DNA of 64,000 bases from Tritrichomonas musculus. Taxonomy: Eukaryota > Parabasalia > Tritrichomonadida > Tritrichomonadidae. The DNA is taken from assembly GCA_039105265.1 (NCBI GenBank), contig JAPFFF010000005.1, positions 5,503,501 to 5,567,500 of the forward strand, written 5' to 3'. The position numbers were made by a program, and so were the translations under genes. The notes below the pieces were generated by a model. The model ran no database searches and was not told the origin of the DNA. It worked only from the letters and a program-made list of their open reading frames with translations. Shown piece by piece: positions 10,790-22,855 of the stretch; within the stretch, counting starts at the first letter, position 1; each line of letters opens with the position of its first letter.

Positions 10790-12361
10790 TTAAGAAAGTG
10801 GTTTTTCACAAAAAGTAAAATCAGTTATTATTTTTTTTTTAGAATCATCAATCAGCGATATAAGTAATAATAAAAAAAAAGTTTGATTTTTCAATTTCAA
10901 ATTGGCATTGATGATATATATACTATCAATTGAGATTTTGAATTGAAATAATTTCAGAAATTATTAAACCTCTCTTAAGAAAAATTGAATAATTTTACTT
11001 GTAAGTTACAAGTTGTAACCTCACTTTTCAATATCATATCGAAATTTCTTTGAAAAAGCTCTTTCAAAAAATAAATGATAGGCCTTCAAGAAAATTCTTG
11101 ATCAAATTATAACAAATATATTATAAATGAAAATCTGATATCAAAATAAAGCATTATATCAAATCTGTATTTGACCTTTTTAACCTTAACGGTAAATACA
11201 AATTGAGAAATGGTTTTTATATTGATTGTAAATTGAAAATACGATCATTTTTTTTGTAAATTCTTAACAATTCCCGAAAATTAATTTTTTGATTTTTTTT
11301 ACTACCAAAAAACAATAGTAGATCTTAACGACATTACCTACTCTTTTATATTTAAAGGGATCTTTTTCAATCAAGAAAAAAGAACTGATTTAGTTAAATT
11401 TATATTTTTTATGGGCGTCCTTCTCAAAAATGTTGTAAACTTGTCAATATTGAATAAACTCATAGAATACATCTTTCACTACTTCCAAATTATGAAAAAG
11501 TTTTGTCAAAATTGATGATATTTGTCCTAACCGATAAAAATCTTTTATAAAAATTTGAATTATGATAATGAATATTTTATGTGTGCTCTTTCATTTTTAT
11601 GGTTTGATAATAACCATTTATTCAAACTATGGCAATATTTTTGACCACTTAAGATCAAATTGCTCAAAACTGGCATGCTTATTTTTATCTTTTTAATTAA
11701 TAATAAAAAAAATCATATGATTTTTTAAGGGCGTTCGTCCAATACAATATCCTGAATTCAATGAGATTTCTCAAATATTTTTCATCAATTATTATATGAA
11801 ATGTATTTGTTTATGGCTTCTTTATACGATTCTGAAAACATTTTTATATTTTTTCTAACCATTTAGGAAAAAATATGATTTTTGTTATAAAAATTCAAAA
11901 TAATTAGAATTTTTGATCCGAAAATCACAAATAAAGCATATATTTAGCAACTAAATTAAAATATGAAACCATATTATACAATTCTCAATAAAAAAATAAA
12001 CTTATATTTTATTTTATCAAAGTTTTTTTAATTGTTTTTATTTTTGAGATTTTATTTACAGATATCTAAATAAATTCAAAATATATTTTGATTTTTATTC
12101 ATAAATTATTGTTTTATAATAGTTATGAATTTAATATAATTGATATAAGCTATTTTGTGATTTTGGAAAATATTTTCATTGTGATATACTAATTTTATGT
12201 AAATCAAATTTATATATAATACAAGCATATATAAATAATTATATATTAAAATAATTATAAATTTTCTTTAAATAAATGTTGGGATATTTATTATTTCCAA
12301 CAAATCTTTGATATAATAAATTTTGAGAATAGTTTATATCAATTTAGAAATATAAAAAATA
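10790..12361. other. AT-rich noncoding region
   Basis: About 1.6 kb with no supported gene, RNA or clear element ends. Confidence 0.55.
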
Positions 12362-12475
12362 TTTCAATACTACAAATTGAGAAAAAACACGATTTCAATA
12401 CTTTTAATTGAGAGAAAACACGATTTCAATACTTTTAATTGAGAAAAAACACGATTTCAATACTAAAATTTGAAA
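12362..12475. repeat. Tandem repeat, 31-bp unit, three full copies plus a partial
   Basis: Units begin with TTTCAATAC at 12362, 12393, 12424 and 12455, exactly 31 bp apart, and carry AATTGAGAAAAAACACGA. There are no unique spacers, so this is a simple minisatellite. Confidence 0.85.
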
Positions 12476-12962
12476 TGGGATTTTCCGATTTGAATGAAAA
12501 CTCCAAAACGTATAGAAGGATTTAATTGCTGAGTATGCAATTTTATCACACATATGAATATGTTTAAACTCTCTTAATTTGGAAACCAACTAACGAGCAG
12601 ATCTATGGTTCACCCTCCTCTTAAAAGATAATTGTTTTTACATTTTTATAAAACATAAATTAAGCTTGTAAATTTGGTGAAATAAACGTTTTTTGGGTTT
12701 TAAAAATCACCAAATGTAACCATATTATTGTCAAATAAATTTTATTAATATTTATTATTGTCATAAACCATTGAATTATTTGAAAGAGGAATTAAATGAG
12801 TTTTATCAAAAGTCATATTAATAATCGATAAGATTTTCTCAGTAAAAAAATGTTATTTTTTGAATATTACAAAATAATTGTATGATTTGTATAATATATC
12901 ATATAAAATAATAATAAAAAGCTCATTTATATTGGCGATGAAAAGCCAAATAACCGATTTCA

Positions 12963-12989
12963 CCAAAAGCCCAGGTCTTGGGCTTTTGG
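12963..12989. repeat. Perfect 11-bp hairpin
   Basis: CCAAAAGCCCA, a 5-base loop GGTCT, then TGGGCTTTTGG. Related CACCAAAAG-type words occur at about 13042 and at 18181-18225, on both sides of the MULE, suggesting remnants of one older element split by the transposon. Confidence 0.6.
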
Positions 12990-13116
12990 AGACAGCATTC
13001 AATTTTGAATGGTTTACATATATTTTGGAGATCACCAAAACGGTTTTTTTGGCGATGGTGATTTGTAAAGCTTTCAAAATATCATATTTAAAATAAAAAA
13101 AAAAAAAAATAAGATA

Positions 13117-13159
13117 TATAGTGTATAGACAAAAAAAAATTAATGGACAAAAACAACTT
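13117..13159 (+). repeat. MULE terminal inverted repeat, left
   Basis: Matches the right end in 42 of 43 positions. The single difference is A versus G in AAACAACTT/AAACGACTT. Confidence 0.85.
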
Positions 13160-13645
13160 AATTTGCTTTAGAAATATATTTTTGCCTTGAAAATTTGTAC
13201 AAATATACTTCATCATCTAATAATAAAAATATTCTATTTTCAAGCATTTTCTTTGAGTTTTTAATTATCATATATTTTTTAACATTTTTATAAATGAGTT
13301 CTTAAAACAGATTTTACCAACTTTATAAATAATAAATATTATATTAAATATTTTTTTAAAGTAATATAAGAATAAGAACTAAATAATTTTAGGATATAAC
13401 AATTTTTATTTTTTTTTATTTTTTATCAAAAAGTTTTCATATAACCTTTTTATAAAATTTTTGATAGAATTTTTTTTACGCACTTTTTCGAAAATTTTCA
13501 TTCAATTTTTTTCTGATCTCAGAAAAAAAATTCGAACTTTTTCGAAAATTTTCATTCAATTTTGAAAGGCTTTTGAAAATCATAAAATTTTAAAACTACA
13601 AATATAATAAAATCAAAATATTTTTTCTTTTATCTTTTTATTAAT

Positions 13646-15613
13646 TTAATTATTATTATTTTGTTTCAATTTTTTAAAATAAAAGATTCCTTCTTGTACC
13701 AATTGAATTGTCGAAATTTGCTGATTATTTATGAAAAAACTATCAATCTCTTGGGAATAATGCATACTAACATATCCCCTGATTTTATTTTCATCCTTGT
13801 AGCGGCTGAAAAATTTGATAGTTTTTATAGCGTATTCAATATCATTTTCATAATGACCAACATAGTTTTCTGCTTCTTGAAGGAAATCAAAGTCCATTAT
13901 AATGTCATTATATTGGAAATTTAACTGTAATTCGCATTCAGGGAGTTCTGGAAATTGGGAACCAATGCGTAAGCGATGTACACATGGAATATCAATTCTG
14001 TAATTTGATGATGCAAGCTTATTGTTGCTGCAGGCGCATTCATTGATTGAGGTTTGATAAAAAGCAATCATGTTTTGCATGCAGGCATCGTCGAAGGATT
14101 TCATCATTTTAACAGTCTTGTTTTTTAAGTAATAGTAATTGTGAGCAATTCTTTTATTTACATTCATATACTTGTCCATTAAAGAAGTATATAATCTAAA
14201 AATAGACTGGTAAAAAGTATTCCTCCTTGGTGTCCTTTTATTCAAATGGCCGTGAGTTGCCTCAAGCGTATTTGTTGTAGAGGGCATCCGAGCTTGGCAA
14301 CGCACGGCCAGTGACACTTCATTCCAGCGTTTTGGATTTTGAATACATATTTGGTTGTTTAAAAACACAAGTCCTACTTTTGATAAAGATGCATTTATAT
14401 TTATAAACTCTTCATTATTTTGAGCACATATTTCTGAAAATTTATTTGAGAATATTTGTGTACAATTAAAAAGGTCAAAATTGCTTTCACATTTTATTAA
14501 TCTTTCAATTTCGAAACTATAATCTTTATTTTTTAAATTGGTTAACAAATGCTTAATACAACATAAATGTTTCATTTTAAATTCATCACAAATCACCAAT
14601 AAAGCTTTTCCTTGGTCGCTTTCTAAAAATTTATTTGTAAATTCAATGTTTATTTGGTCTTTGACAGTATTCAATAACAAACGGTATAAATTTGCATTTT
14701 CAGTATTACCGAATGCAAAAGCAATCGGCAAACTTGTGTTGCTGAAACATGCCATTAAAATGGCAGTTACAAAGTTATCCATTATTGTCCATGTTGTGTC
14801 GAGTATGTAACCTTCTATAGAAAAATCACCATTCTGAAAAAGTGAATTTGAATATGGTAAAATAAAAACACCACCTACTATGTAATATTCATTATTATTT
14901 AAAAAATAATTGGGCAATTTTCTTCTACATGTTTTATATTTTAATACGAATTTTAAATAGCCTTTAACTTCTTCTCTTTTTAAATCATCTATAGATTGAA
15001 TCCTTTTAGAATTAACTACAGAAAAAGTTTCGTGATATTTGTAAATCATTTCTGTACACTCGTTTAAAGGAAGGCCTGCTGGAATTATACGCTTTGAAAA
15101 AAAATGAAAAATTTTTGAAAAATCATATTTTGAACTGTAAACCATTGAACATTTATATAACAAAATCTGTGATCCTACACTTATTTCATTAAAATTTTTA
15201 AAAAATCTAACGTGATTTTGAAGTTTGACTGTTTTCATCATTTTATTTTCGGCGCCAATTGAAGAATAGAAAACTTTTTTCTCAGTCTCGAAATGTTCGT
15301 TCAAAAAGTTAGAAGATAAGTAAACATAAATTGAATCTGAAATTAGAATATTAATTTTATTATCAAGATTGGCAGAATCACGAAAGTGAAAATATAGTTT
15401 TCTTTGATTTTTATCATCGTTTACAATGCTAAAAGGATGACTGTTTGGAATAAAAGTATGCATCTCGTTTAAAAAAATTTGTAAATATGTATAATCCCAG
15501 AAACATTGTCTTTGCGGATAAACTAATATCATTTTTGGGCTTTTTGGATTATTAAGTATATAATCTTCTCTATAAAACTGTGTTGTTAGCGCTAAAATCG
15601 GTTCGTAGTCCAT
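13646..15613 (-). CDS. Mutator-like transposase with DDE triad and SWIM zinc finger
   Basis: The 655-residue protein has no internal stop. The catalytic RNase H fold is visible: first Asp in LDTTW (D272), second Asp in ESDQGKAL (D333) followed by the family's MKHLCCIKHLLTNL helix, and Glu in NTLEATHGHL (E451). Downstream is a SWIM-type zinc motif CxC(x15)CxH formed by C526, C528, C544 and H546, typical of MULE/FAR1-type transposases. The enzyme would cut and rejoin the 43-bp ends of the surrounding element. ATG at 15613 is preferred because it is the first Met and the upstream sequence is noncoding. No key residue is missing. The N-terminal 200 residues, presumably the DNA-binding part, resemble nothing I recognise. 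Confidence 0.88.
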   Translation of the reverse strand: MDYEPILALTTQFYREDYILNNPKSPKMILVYPQRQCFWDYTYLQIFLNEMHTFIPNSHPFSIVNDDKNQRKLYFHFRDSANLDNKINILISDSIYVYLSSNFLNEHFETEKKVFYSSIGAENKMMKTVKLQNHVRFFKNFNEISVGSQILLYKCSMVYSSKYDFSKIFHFFSKRIIPAGLPLNECTEMIYKYHETFSVVNSKRIQSIDDLKREEVKGYLKFVLKYKTCRRKLPNYFLNNNEYYIVGGVFILPYSNSLFQNGDFSIEGYILDTTWTIMDNFVTAILMACFSNTSLPIAFAFGNTENANLYRLLLNTVKDQINIEFTNKFLESDQGKALLVICDEFKMKHLCCIKHLLTNLKNKDYSFEIERLIKCESNFDLFNCTQIFSNKFSEICAQNNEEFININASLSKVGLVFLNNQICIQNPKRWNEVSLAVRCQARMPSTTNTLEATHGHLNKRTPRRNTFYQSIFRLYTSLMDKYMNVNKRIAHNYYYLKNKTVKMMKSFDDACMQNMIAFYQTSINECACSNNKLASSNYRIDIPCVHRLRIGSQFPELPECELQLNFQYNDIIMDFDFLQEAENYVGHYENDIEYAIKTIKFFSRYKDENKIRGYVSMHYSQEIDSFFINNQQISTIQLVQEGIFYFKKLKQNNNN

Positions 15614-16856
15614 TGATGATTTAAAATTTTATTTAGACCACGACCACCAAACGATTAAAATTCTTTCAAAAAAATTGAATTAAAATTTTCGAAATTTTGC
15701 GGGTTTTCAAATCTATCAAATTTTTAGATTTTTTTTTCAACAAAATCCTAAATAATGGAGTTTTGATCAAACTAATAGAATTTTTGATATATATTTTTAA
15801 ACCTAATTTTATTTATATAAAAAAAATGGGAAAATCTTCATTATTTAAGATAAATAATATCAAAAAGTGACCTCTTTATTTTTGCAAATCTAATGCATAT
15901 TTATATTGTTCTCAGTATATAAAACATTATAAATGGTAAGGATATCACAAATAGCTTTTTGAAAGAGGAAAAAATCTAATTAAAGTCAACTTTTTTAAGA
16001 ATTTTTGTAAAATGGTTCTTTTACATAAATTGGTTAAAGAAAATGAAAATCTATTATTTTTATTTGGTTTTATATTAGATGAATATAAACTATTTTTTAA
16101 AAATCATATCATAATTTTATGCAAATATTGACTTTGATGGCAATTTTCATTTTATTGAAAAAAAGATGAATAATTCAATTTAAAGAAATGTTATCAATGA
16201 TTCAATCTAATATTTTTTAAAAGCATGAATTAAGTGTTTTACCTATAGCAAAATATTTAAGATTGCCTAAATATTTCCCCAAATAAAATGAAATTTCTGT
16301 TTTTTAATTTTTCGATATTATTTTAACAATACCCCAACTTTGAAATCTTAAAATCCATTTAAAAAACAATTTATTAAATAATAAATTTGTTTTGCAGATT
16401 TTTATCCCAAAAAAAGATAAGAATCAGAGTTTTTTTGATAATCGCAAATAATAATGACTTTTAAAAAATTCGATCCCGTTTAAAGTTAGTTTCATAATTT
16501 CTATGTTTTTAAGATTAATATCAATAATGTAATGAATTATTTGTAAATCAATAAATATCTATGAAGATAATAAAAATTTTTATCCATTTAAAAAATTGAT
16601 TTAACCGAAAATAATAAAGAACCTTTTTTCAATTTATATTTTGATTTTTAATTATTTTATCTGACAATAATTATGAGCATCATGTGTCAATTAATAATTA
16701 AACTTTTAATTCCATTTTAATCAATTGCTTATGGAGATAATAGTAAAAAATAGGTTTTTCTTATTATGAAATTAACAACAGATCTAATCATGTAATTAAA
16801 GTAATAATCATTAAAATAAAATATATAATAAATATAAAATAATATTATTAAATTAA
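15614..16856. other. Noncoding interior of the MULE
   Basis: AT-rich, with no open frame that I can support. Lies between the transposase start and the nested element, so it would hold the transposase promoter. Confidence 0.55.
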
Positions 16857-17777
16857 TAGAGGGGTCAACCGCTCAACCGTTGTCAAAAAATTGAGAGAAA
16901 TAAAAAATCTAAAGATCAATGCAAAATAAATTATTAAATAAATATAACAGTATTTATGAATAATAAAAAATTGCATTAAAAAAAATTTCCTTTATTTTGC
17001 CAGGAGTTAGAAGAGATCAAAGTTTTAATGATATGTGATATGAATTACATTTTTTAAATATTAAAAATCATTATAAAAAGCCATTAATTAATATTTTTTT
17101 GGATTTAAACTCCTTATGATCAAACAAATATTCAATTTTATTCAATAAAACCCTCAAAAAATTATTAAAAAACATCAAATAAAAGATATTTTCAAAGATT
17201 TATTATTTCTCCTCATGAAAAACAAAAATTGAAGAAAAATAACCATAATCATCTATTAATAAATGGTTAAACAATCAAAAGTAAACAAACATTTATTACT
17301 TTTTTTTTTTGAAATATATATCAATAATTTTAAGAAATAACAGTACGTTTAACTGTTAAAATTTCAATTATTGTGATATATAAATAAATAATTCCTAACA
17401 AATTTCATATTTTAATATACTATTTTATTTGATTTAATTCTTCATTGTAGAGATATCATTTTTTGGTTTTTTTATATTTTATTTAAATTATTTTATATTT
17501 TATAATTATAATATATTTAAATTTTTTACACGATAATATTTAATTCATAAGATATTTTGGTTTGAAAGAGAATTATAGTTATATGAAAAAGTGGGAATTT
17601 TCAAATTTTTTTAATTGAATTTTTATTTCCTCTATAATTCCTGGCAAAATAAGCGAATTTTTAATTTGAGCATAAAAATATATATTACTATATATAAAGA
17701 ATTAGAATAATTATTTTATTTAATCAAATCTTTATAAAAATACTTTTTTGACATTTTCTTGGCGGTTGACCCCCCTA
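16857..17777. mobile_element. Small inverted-repeat element nested in the MULE
   Basis: The left end TAGAGGGGTCAACCGC matches the reverse complement of the right end (TAGGGGGGTCAACCGC). Some similarity continues inward (TGTCAAAAA on both sides). The 921-bp interior is noncoding. Flanks are AATTAA and TTTAAATT, compatible with a TTA or TTAA target but not exact. Confidence 0.65.
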
Positions 17778-17847
17778 TTTAAATTATAATTTAAAACACT
17801 TCAATATTCAAGAAAATAAATCAACTTTTTATATGGAGGTGAAGTGA

Positions 17848-17890
17848 AAGTCGTTTTTGTCCATTAATTTTTTTTTGTCTATACACTATA
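17848..17890 (-). repeat. MULE terminal inverted repeat, right
   Basis: Reverse complement of the left end, with one mismatch in 43 bp. Confidence 0.85.
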
Positions 17891-18048
17891 AATATATAAT
17901 AAAATCAATAAAAGCATTTTTTCAATTGAAAATAAATTTTTTTCATTTATATTTTAAATATATACCGATATAAAATGTATTTAAAATATTAATAGTATTT
18001 ATATTTTTATGAATATATATAGCCGAGCAATTAAATAAATTCATTGAA

Positions 18049-18150
18049 TTTATTGAATGTTGATTCGTAAATTGAATTATTATTTAATCAAATATTATTT
18101 AATCATTTTATTGAATGTTGATTCGTAAATTGAATTATTATTTAATCAAA
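18049..18150. repeat. Direct repeat, 44-bp unit twice, 58 bp apart
   Basis: TTTATTGAATGTTGATTCG begins at 18049 and again at 18107. Both copies run through TTTAATCAAA without change. Confidence 0.85.
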
Positions 18151-18578
18151 GAAATAGCTTTTTAAAAGATTTATTAAAATCACCAAAAGACCAGAAAGAA
18201 TCACCAAGACCAGGTCTTTTTTTTACATTTGGGTATATTTTTCAAGTTTACATAAATATTAGGAATTTTAAAATATGATATAAATTTATTAGATAACATA
18301 TTATAAATTATATAGAGAATGAAACGGAAAACATGCTAAAGAGAAAAAGATAAATGATGATTTTTTTCATTATTATTCATATTCAAATTTATCCTTTTTC
18401 ATTTCAATTTTTCAGATAATAATTAAACAATGAAAAAATGTTATTATTTTAAAATTTAAATGATTATATTTTATAAAGATTACAAATCTATCATATATAT
18501 AAATAATAATATATATATATAAAATAAAATAAAATGAAATATCTAAATTATCAAGATTTGACTTGTGAAAAGTGGCTC

Positions 18579-19059
18579 ACTAAAGTATCTGCTATAAAAT
18601 GAGTAGTCTCAAAAAGTTCGCCCTTCAGAAAAAGTTCATGATTATTTTTTGAAAGAGCATAGAAAATGATACAACTTTTAGAGGGCATAATTGTTCATTA
18701 ATAAATTCAATGGAAGATATTCAAAAAGTAGAAACGATAAGCATTTTTATCAATGTGGATCCTTTTTTAACACGAACTCGAAGACTTATATTTTGAACTT
18801 CTTCTGCAGGGATGTTCTCAGTCAATATCTTGGAGGTTTAGCTTGTGAGTTCCTACAGCATGGGGATTTATCAGCTAAATTTCGGATATTTAGAAATGCT
18901 GAACATTTTTTTGCGAGTAAGCTCATATTTTAAGCTCCTGGAACCTAAATTGTGAGATTTTCTGCAGAGATTTCACCATTTAGGCTTCAGGTTTGCAACT
19001 TCAATTTCATCATCGCAATAAAAACTTTACAGAATACAATTTACAGATGGTAAAATGAT
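18579..19059 (+). repeat. Left 481-bp inverted arm
   Basis: Contains an 80-codon open frame (18691-18933) that is repeated identically in the other arm. GC content is somewhat higher than the surroundings, but I recognise no domain, so it is not called as a gene. Confidence 0.85.
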
Positions 19060-19787
19060 ATTTATTGCAATCCATGAGCCAATAAATGCTATTTTTAGTA
19101 TAAGATGCCTATATGCAATACATATTTAAAATCTTTATTTTTAATTCTCATTTAGATTAAAATTTATGCAATCTAATTTGCTATATATCATAAAAAAGAT
19201 TATTCTGTTTAGCTAACTAATGAGATGATTCGAAGATTTAAATAGTATTTATACATTGATTTAATATGTTAAAAAAAATTATCAGCATTGGCTGTCTTCC
19301 TCATTAAAAAACTCATTTGAGCCTTTTATACATTTGAAAAATAAGGCATTTTAATTATAATTAATACTTTTATTCGACATTCATTGAGAAAAATAAAAAG
19401 TTGTTTTAAAAGGAAATGAACATGAGTCTTTTTATCCTAAACAATTAAGCAAAAAGTATAGTATTTTATTGAAATTATTCTTTACCCCCAACTCGCTACC
19501 ATTGGCCATTTTTTTGTACATTACAAGGTTAACAAAAAAAAAATATTTCATAACCTGTTATTGAATATGTTAATAGAATTGGATTTTTTTTCGTTAACTT
19601 GCTTTTGAATAATCCAAAAATCAATTATTTACATAAAAACATTAGGATAATCAAATTTTTAATATATTTTTTATATTATCAGATTTAAAATCATCGATAA
19701 ATCTGTTAAGCTAGCTTTATTTATTAATAAATATTATAATTTATAAAAAAAACTTTAGAAAATGTCACTTTTTATCGGTTCATTATA

Positions 19788-20984
19788 ATGGGAAGAAGAA
19801 AGAAGAAGTTTGGTATTCCTCACAGAAGATATTTCCTTTATCCAGATCTTGTTTCAACTATCCAACAAGAATTTAATCAACTAAGAAATGACGAATGGAC
19901 AGATGAAAGAAGAATACTAACAAACCTCAAAAACAAATATGGAGTGCCCAGAAAAACTTTGTATAATTGGACTCGAAGATGGAAAGATGACCCATTATAT
20001 GATCCCTACGACACAAGTGTTCATTGAGATTTTCATCGTATATTTACAAACGAACAGGAAGAAAGCATTGTTGAATACATTAATTTTAATTTTATACAAG
20101 AGAGTAAGTATTTTTCTGATTTTTACTTTGAAACTTTGATTGATAATGCATTTAACGAAATTTATCCTGACCTAAAAAAAGCACCGCGCTTTGAATGTAA
20201 CCCGGGATTCATCTCGGACTTTAAAAATAGAAACAATATATCTTCTAGATTAGCACATTTCCGCCAGAGACCGTTAAACAAAAAAGAAGCAGATATAAAA
20301 AAAGAAATACAAAAATTTTGATCCGATATAAATGATTTAATTCAAAAAGTTCGAAATACTGATGAAGTGGTTTTAAATCCAGATGAAACCGGTTTCCAAA
20401 TTTTACCAACATCAATTCGTTCATGGGCTTTCAAAAACACAAAGAATTTCTCAATAAATGTAGGAGACAGTGACAAAGACAGAGTATCCATAATGGCAAT
20501 AATTACTTCAGATTTTAATATATTACCTCTTTTTATAATAGCAAAAGCAGAAGACGAAGCAGAAGAATAAATAGGACAACTTATCGATAATAATGTTTAT
20601 ACTTTATCAGAAAAATCATATATGAATTCAAATTGTTTTAAACAATATTTAGAATTTTTGCGAGATCAATATCCTCAAAACCAGACTATACATTTGATTA
20701 TAGACAGTTACGCATCTCATACTTGTAAATTAGCATTGAAAACAGCAAAATCATTAAGCATCAAGTTATATTTTATACCATCACATTTTACTGATTTACT
20801 TCATCCATTAGATATTGCAATTTTTGCACCTTTGAAAAGCATGGTATACTCAAAAATTAGAAGATTGTTATTAGAAAATGAATGTCAAATTATTGGAATG
20901 AGAAAGTCAGTTTATTTTTTACAAAAAGCATGGAAAAATTTACCAAATACAACGTTAAACAATACATGGGATCAATATCTTTAA
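19788..20984 (+). pseudogene. pogo/CENP-B-type transposase, interrupted by three in-frame stops
   Basis: One continuous frame of 399 codons encodes an N-terminal helix-turn-helix region (LKNKYGVPRKTLYNWTRRWK), then a DDE_1 superfamily catalytic core: first Asp in LNPDETGFQI, second Asp in HLIIDSYASH, and third acidic residue in LLHPLDIAIFAPLK. The last matches the QPLD-x-x-x-F-x-PLK signature of pogo and CENP-B-derived transposases. The frame is kept throughout but broken by TGA at 20025-20027, TGA at 20319-20321 and TAA at 20568-20570; I see no frameshift. All three stops could derive from CGA or CAA by C-to-T change. This copy should be inactive unless stops are read through. Confidence 0.85.
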
Positions 20985-21398
20985 ATCAAATAAAACTTTT
21001 TTGGTTTTTTTTTTTTTTTTATTAAGATAGAAATCAAAAAATTCTTTTTCTTTATATTAACTCCAATACTCTCAAAAATTGTTATTATATGAATAATATC
21101 ATACAATTAACGCTCAATTGTAACCACTTTTAAATTTTAGAAAATTCGCAAATATTTACTTCAAATTTCTTTTCTTGCACTTTTACCTCTGGTTTTCATA
21201 TTTCATATTAAGTTTTGCTTTATTATTTTAGGTGATTTCTCATTTATTTGACATTATAGTTTACACCATCTAATTATAATTTAATCGATTACTTAATTTA
21301 ATGATGAATTTATTACTTTGACTTTATTTAATAAAAGTTTTTGTTGAATTTTCATTATAATTATTCTTTTTTGATACTACTTTCATGAAATTTTAATC

Positions 21399-21523
21399 TT
21401 TTTTCAGTTTATTTCAGAGCAAAGTCCATTAATTTCAATAAAAATCGTAAAATCTTTCAATGGAACAAATTATATACCTAAACATCAATACTATTTATTT
21501 ACATATAATCAGATAAATGCAAT
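21399..21523. repeat. 125-bp direct repeat inside the pogo element, copy 1
   Basis: Begins CTTTTTTCAGTTTATTTCAG and recurs 290 bp downstream at 21689-21813 with only a few changes. Its place near the right end suggests a duplicated subterminal region. Confidence 0.85.
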
Positions 21524-21688
21524 AGCTTTGCTGGTTCTTGTTTTTTTTTGTTATCTTTATAAATATGATTTAATCATATTTCAAAGTTTACCTATTTTTT
21601 TAAATAAAAGATAAAGAACGATGAGTAAAAACAAAGATATCAAATATCCAATTCATGAAATTCTTATCTTTTATTTCAAAAAAAAGAC

Positions 21689-21813
21689 TTTTTTCAGTTT
21701 ATTTCAGAGCAAAGTCCATTAATTTTAATAAAAATCGTAAAATCTTTCATAGGAACAAATTATATACATAAACATCAATACTATTTATTTATATATAATC
21801 AGATAGTTGCAAT
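21689..21813. repeat. 125-bp direct repeat inside the pogo element, copy 2
   Basis: Second copy of the repeat at 21399-21523, in the same orientation. Confidence 0.85.
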
Positions 21814-22855
21814 TACTGGTTCTTTTTTTCCTTTCTCATTTTTTAAATTATAATATCACAAATTTAAATATGAACAAACTAGTAAGAAAGATTTATTTTT
21901 ATTGAAACTCCGATTCTTTTTTTATTGCAAAAAACTTCTATCTAACCTTTAATTTTTATCCAATTATATTTTTAAAGATTTTTTATTTCATGTCAAATAA
22001 AAAAAGAATTAACAAAGAACAATATAATAATCATATTTTTTCGAATTTTTGTTAAATGCCAGTGAAAAAATCTAAAAAAATTTTCCCCGCCATTTCCAAT
22101 AATACCAAGCTTCCATTTTTATTTTGTCAATCAACTTTATGTTCGTCGAATATAATAAATTTACAAATAAATATTTTATTACTTATTTAAATTTAATGAA
22201 AATGTTATAAAATTGCAAATTTTTATACCAACTTTCTATCAAAAATTGAAAAATGTTAGCTCTACTATAACCAATAAATTTATTATACAAAAGCATTTGC
22301 AGTTTATAGAAAATATCTCGTAAAAGTTAAAAATTGATAAAATTATTTGATAGTCAATATGTAAAGGAAAAATTTTTTTTTCAACCAACTATATATATAT
22401 GACGCAAACTCAATAATGATTTATAATCGACATAATCTATTTTTATCGCTCTTTTTTATATGCAAAATATAGAAATATTCTATTGTCTGACCTCTTTGTT
22501 TTTCTTCATATTAATATCATTAGAGCTTTGATCTGTATTATAAAAGATTTTTGTATTCATTTATTTTTATCTTTTAAATGAAATAACGACTAAAAAACGT
22601 ACAAAAAAATGGCCAATAGTAGCGAGTTGGGGGTATATTAAAGTAATACTATTTTTATTATAGAAAGTTTATAATCAAAAGTATTACTCATAAACATAGC
22701 AATTCTTAGATTTTATAAATGAGATAATAACCATACCAAAAGATAATTGATAATATCGAACCAATTCAAAATTTAAAAAATAATAAAAATATTGAAAATA
22801 AATGGTATAAAATTAGTAAATAAAAACAAATAATTCATAATGGATTTAATAAATC

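Larger units (their letters stand above)
13117..17890 (-). mobile_element. Mutator-like (MULE) DNA transposon, apparently complete
   Basis: Inverted 43-bp ends at 13117-13159 and 17848-17890 begin TATAGTGTATAGAC and differ at one position. Between them is one unbroken transposase gene (13646-15613, minus strand) and about 2.2 kb of noncoding DNA that includes a younger nested element. The target duplication is not clear: the flanking 9-mers AATAAGATA and AATATATAA agree at only 7 of 9 positions. The near-perfect ends and the open transposase suggest recent activity. Confidence 0.82.
19485..22633 (+). mobile_element. pogo/CENP-B-type DNA transposon inserted in the long-arm element
   Basis: Inverted ends CCCCCAACTCGCTACCATTG at 19485 and its near-complement ending at 22633 run for about 35 bp with one visible mismatch. 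TA flanks both sides (19483-19484 and 22634-22635), the expected duplication for this superfamily. The transposase frame lies at 19788-20984. The right half, 20985-22633, is noncoding and holds a 125-bp direct repeat. Confidence 0.83.

Noticed and set aside
12362-12475. 31-bp repeats as a CRISPR array
   Set aside because: Units are directly adjacent with no spacers, in a eukaryotic genome; it is a minisatellite.
12853-13096. Overlapping frames on both strands
   Set aside because: They arise from the palindromic hairpin region and read nearly the same on both strands.
18691-18933. 80-codon open frame present identically in both inverted arms (also 22982-23224 on the other strand)
   Set aside because: No recognisable domain, and its duplication follows automatically from the inverted repeat. 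Not enough to call a gene.
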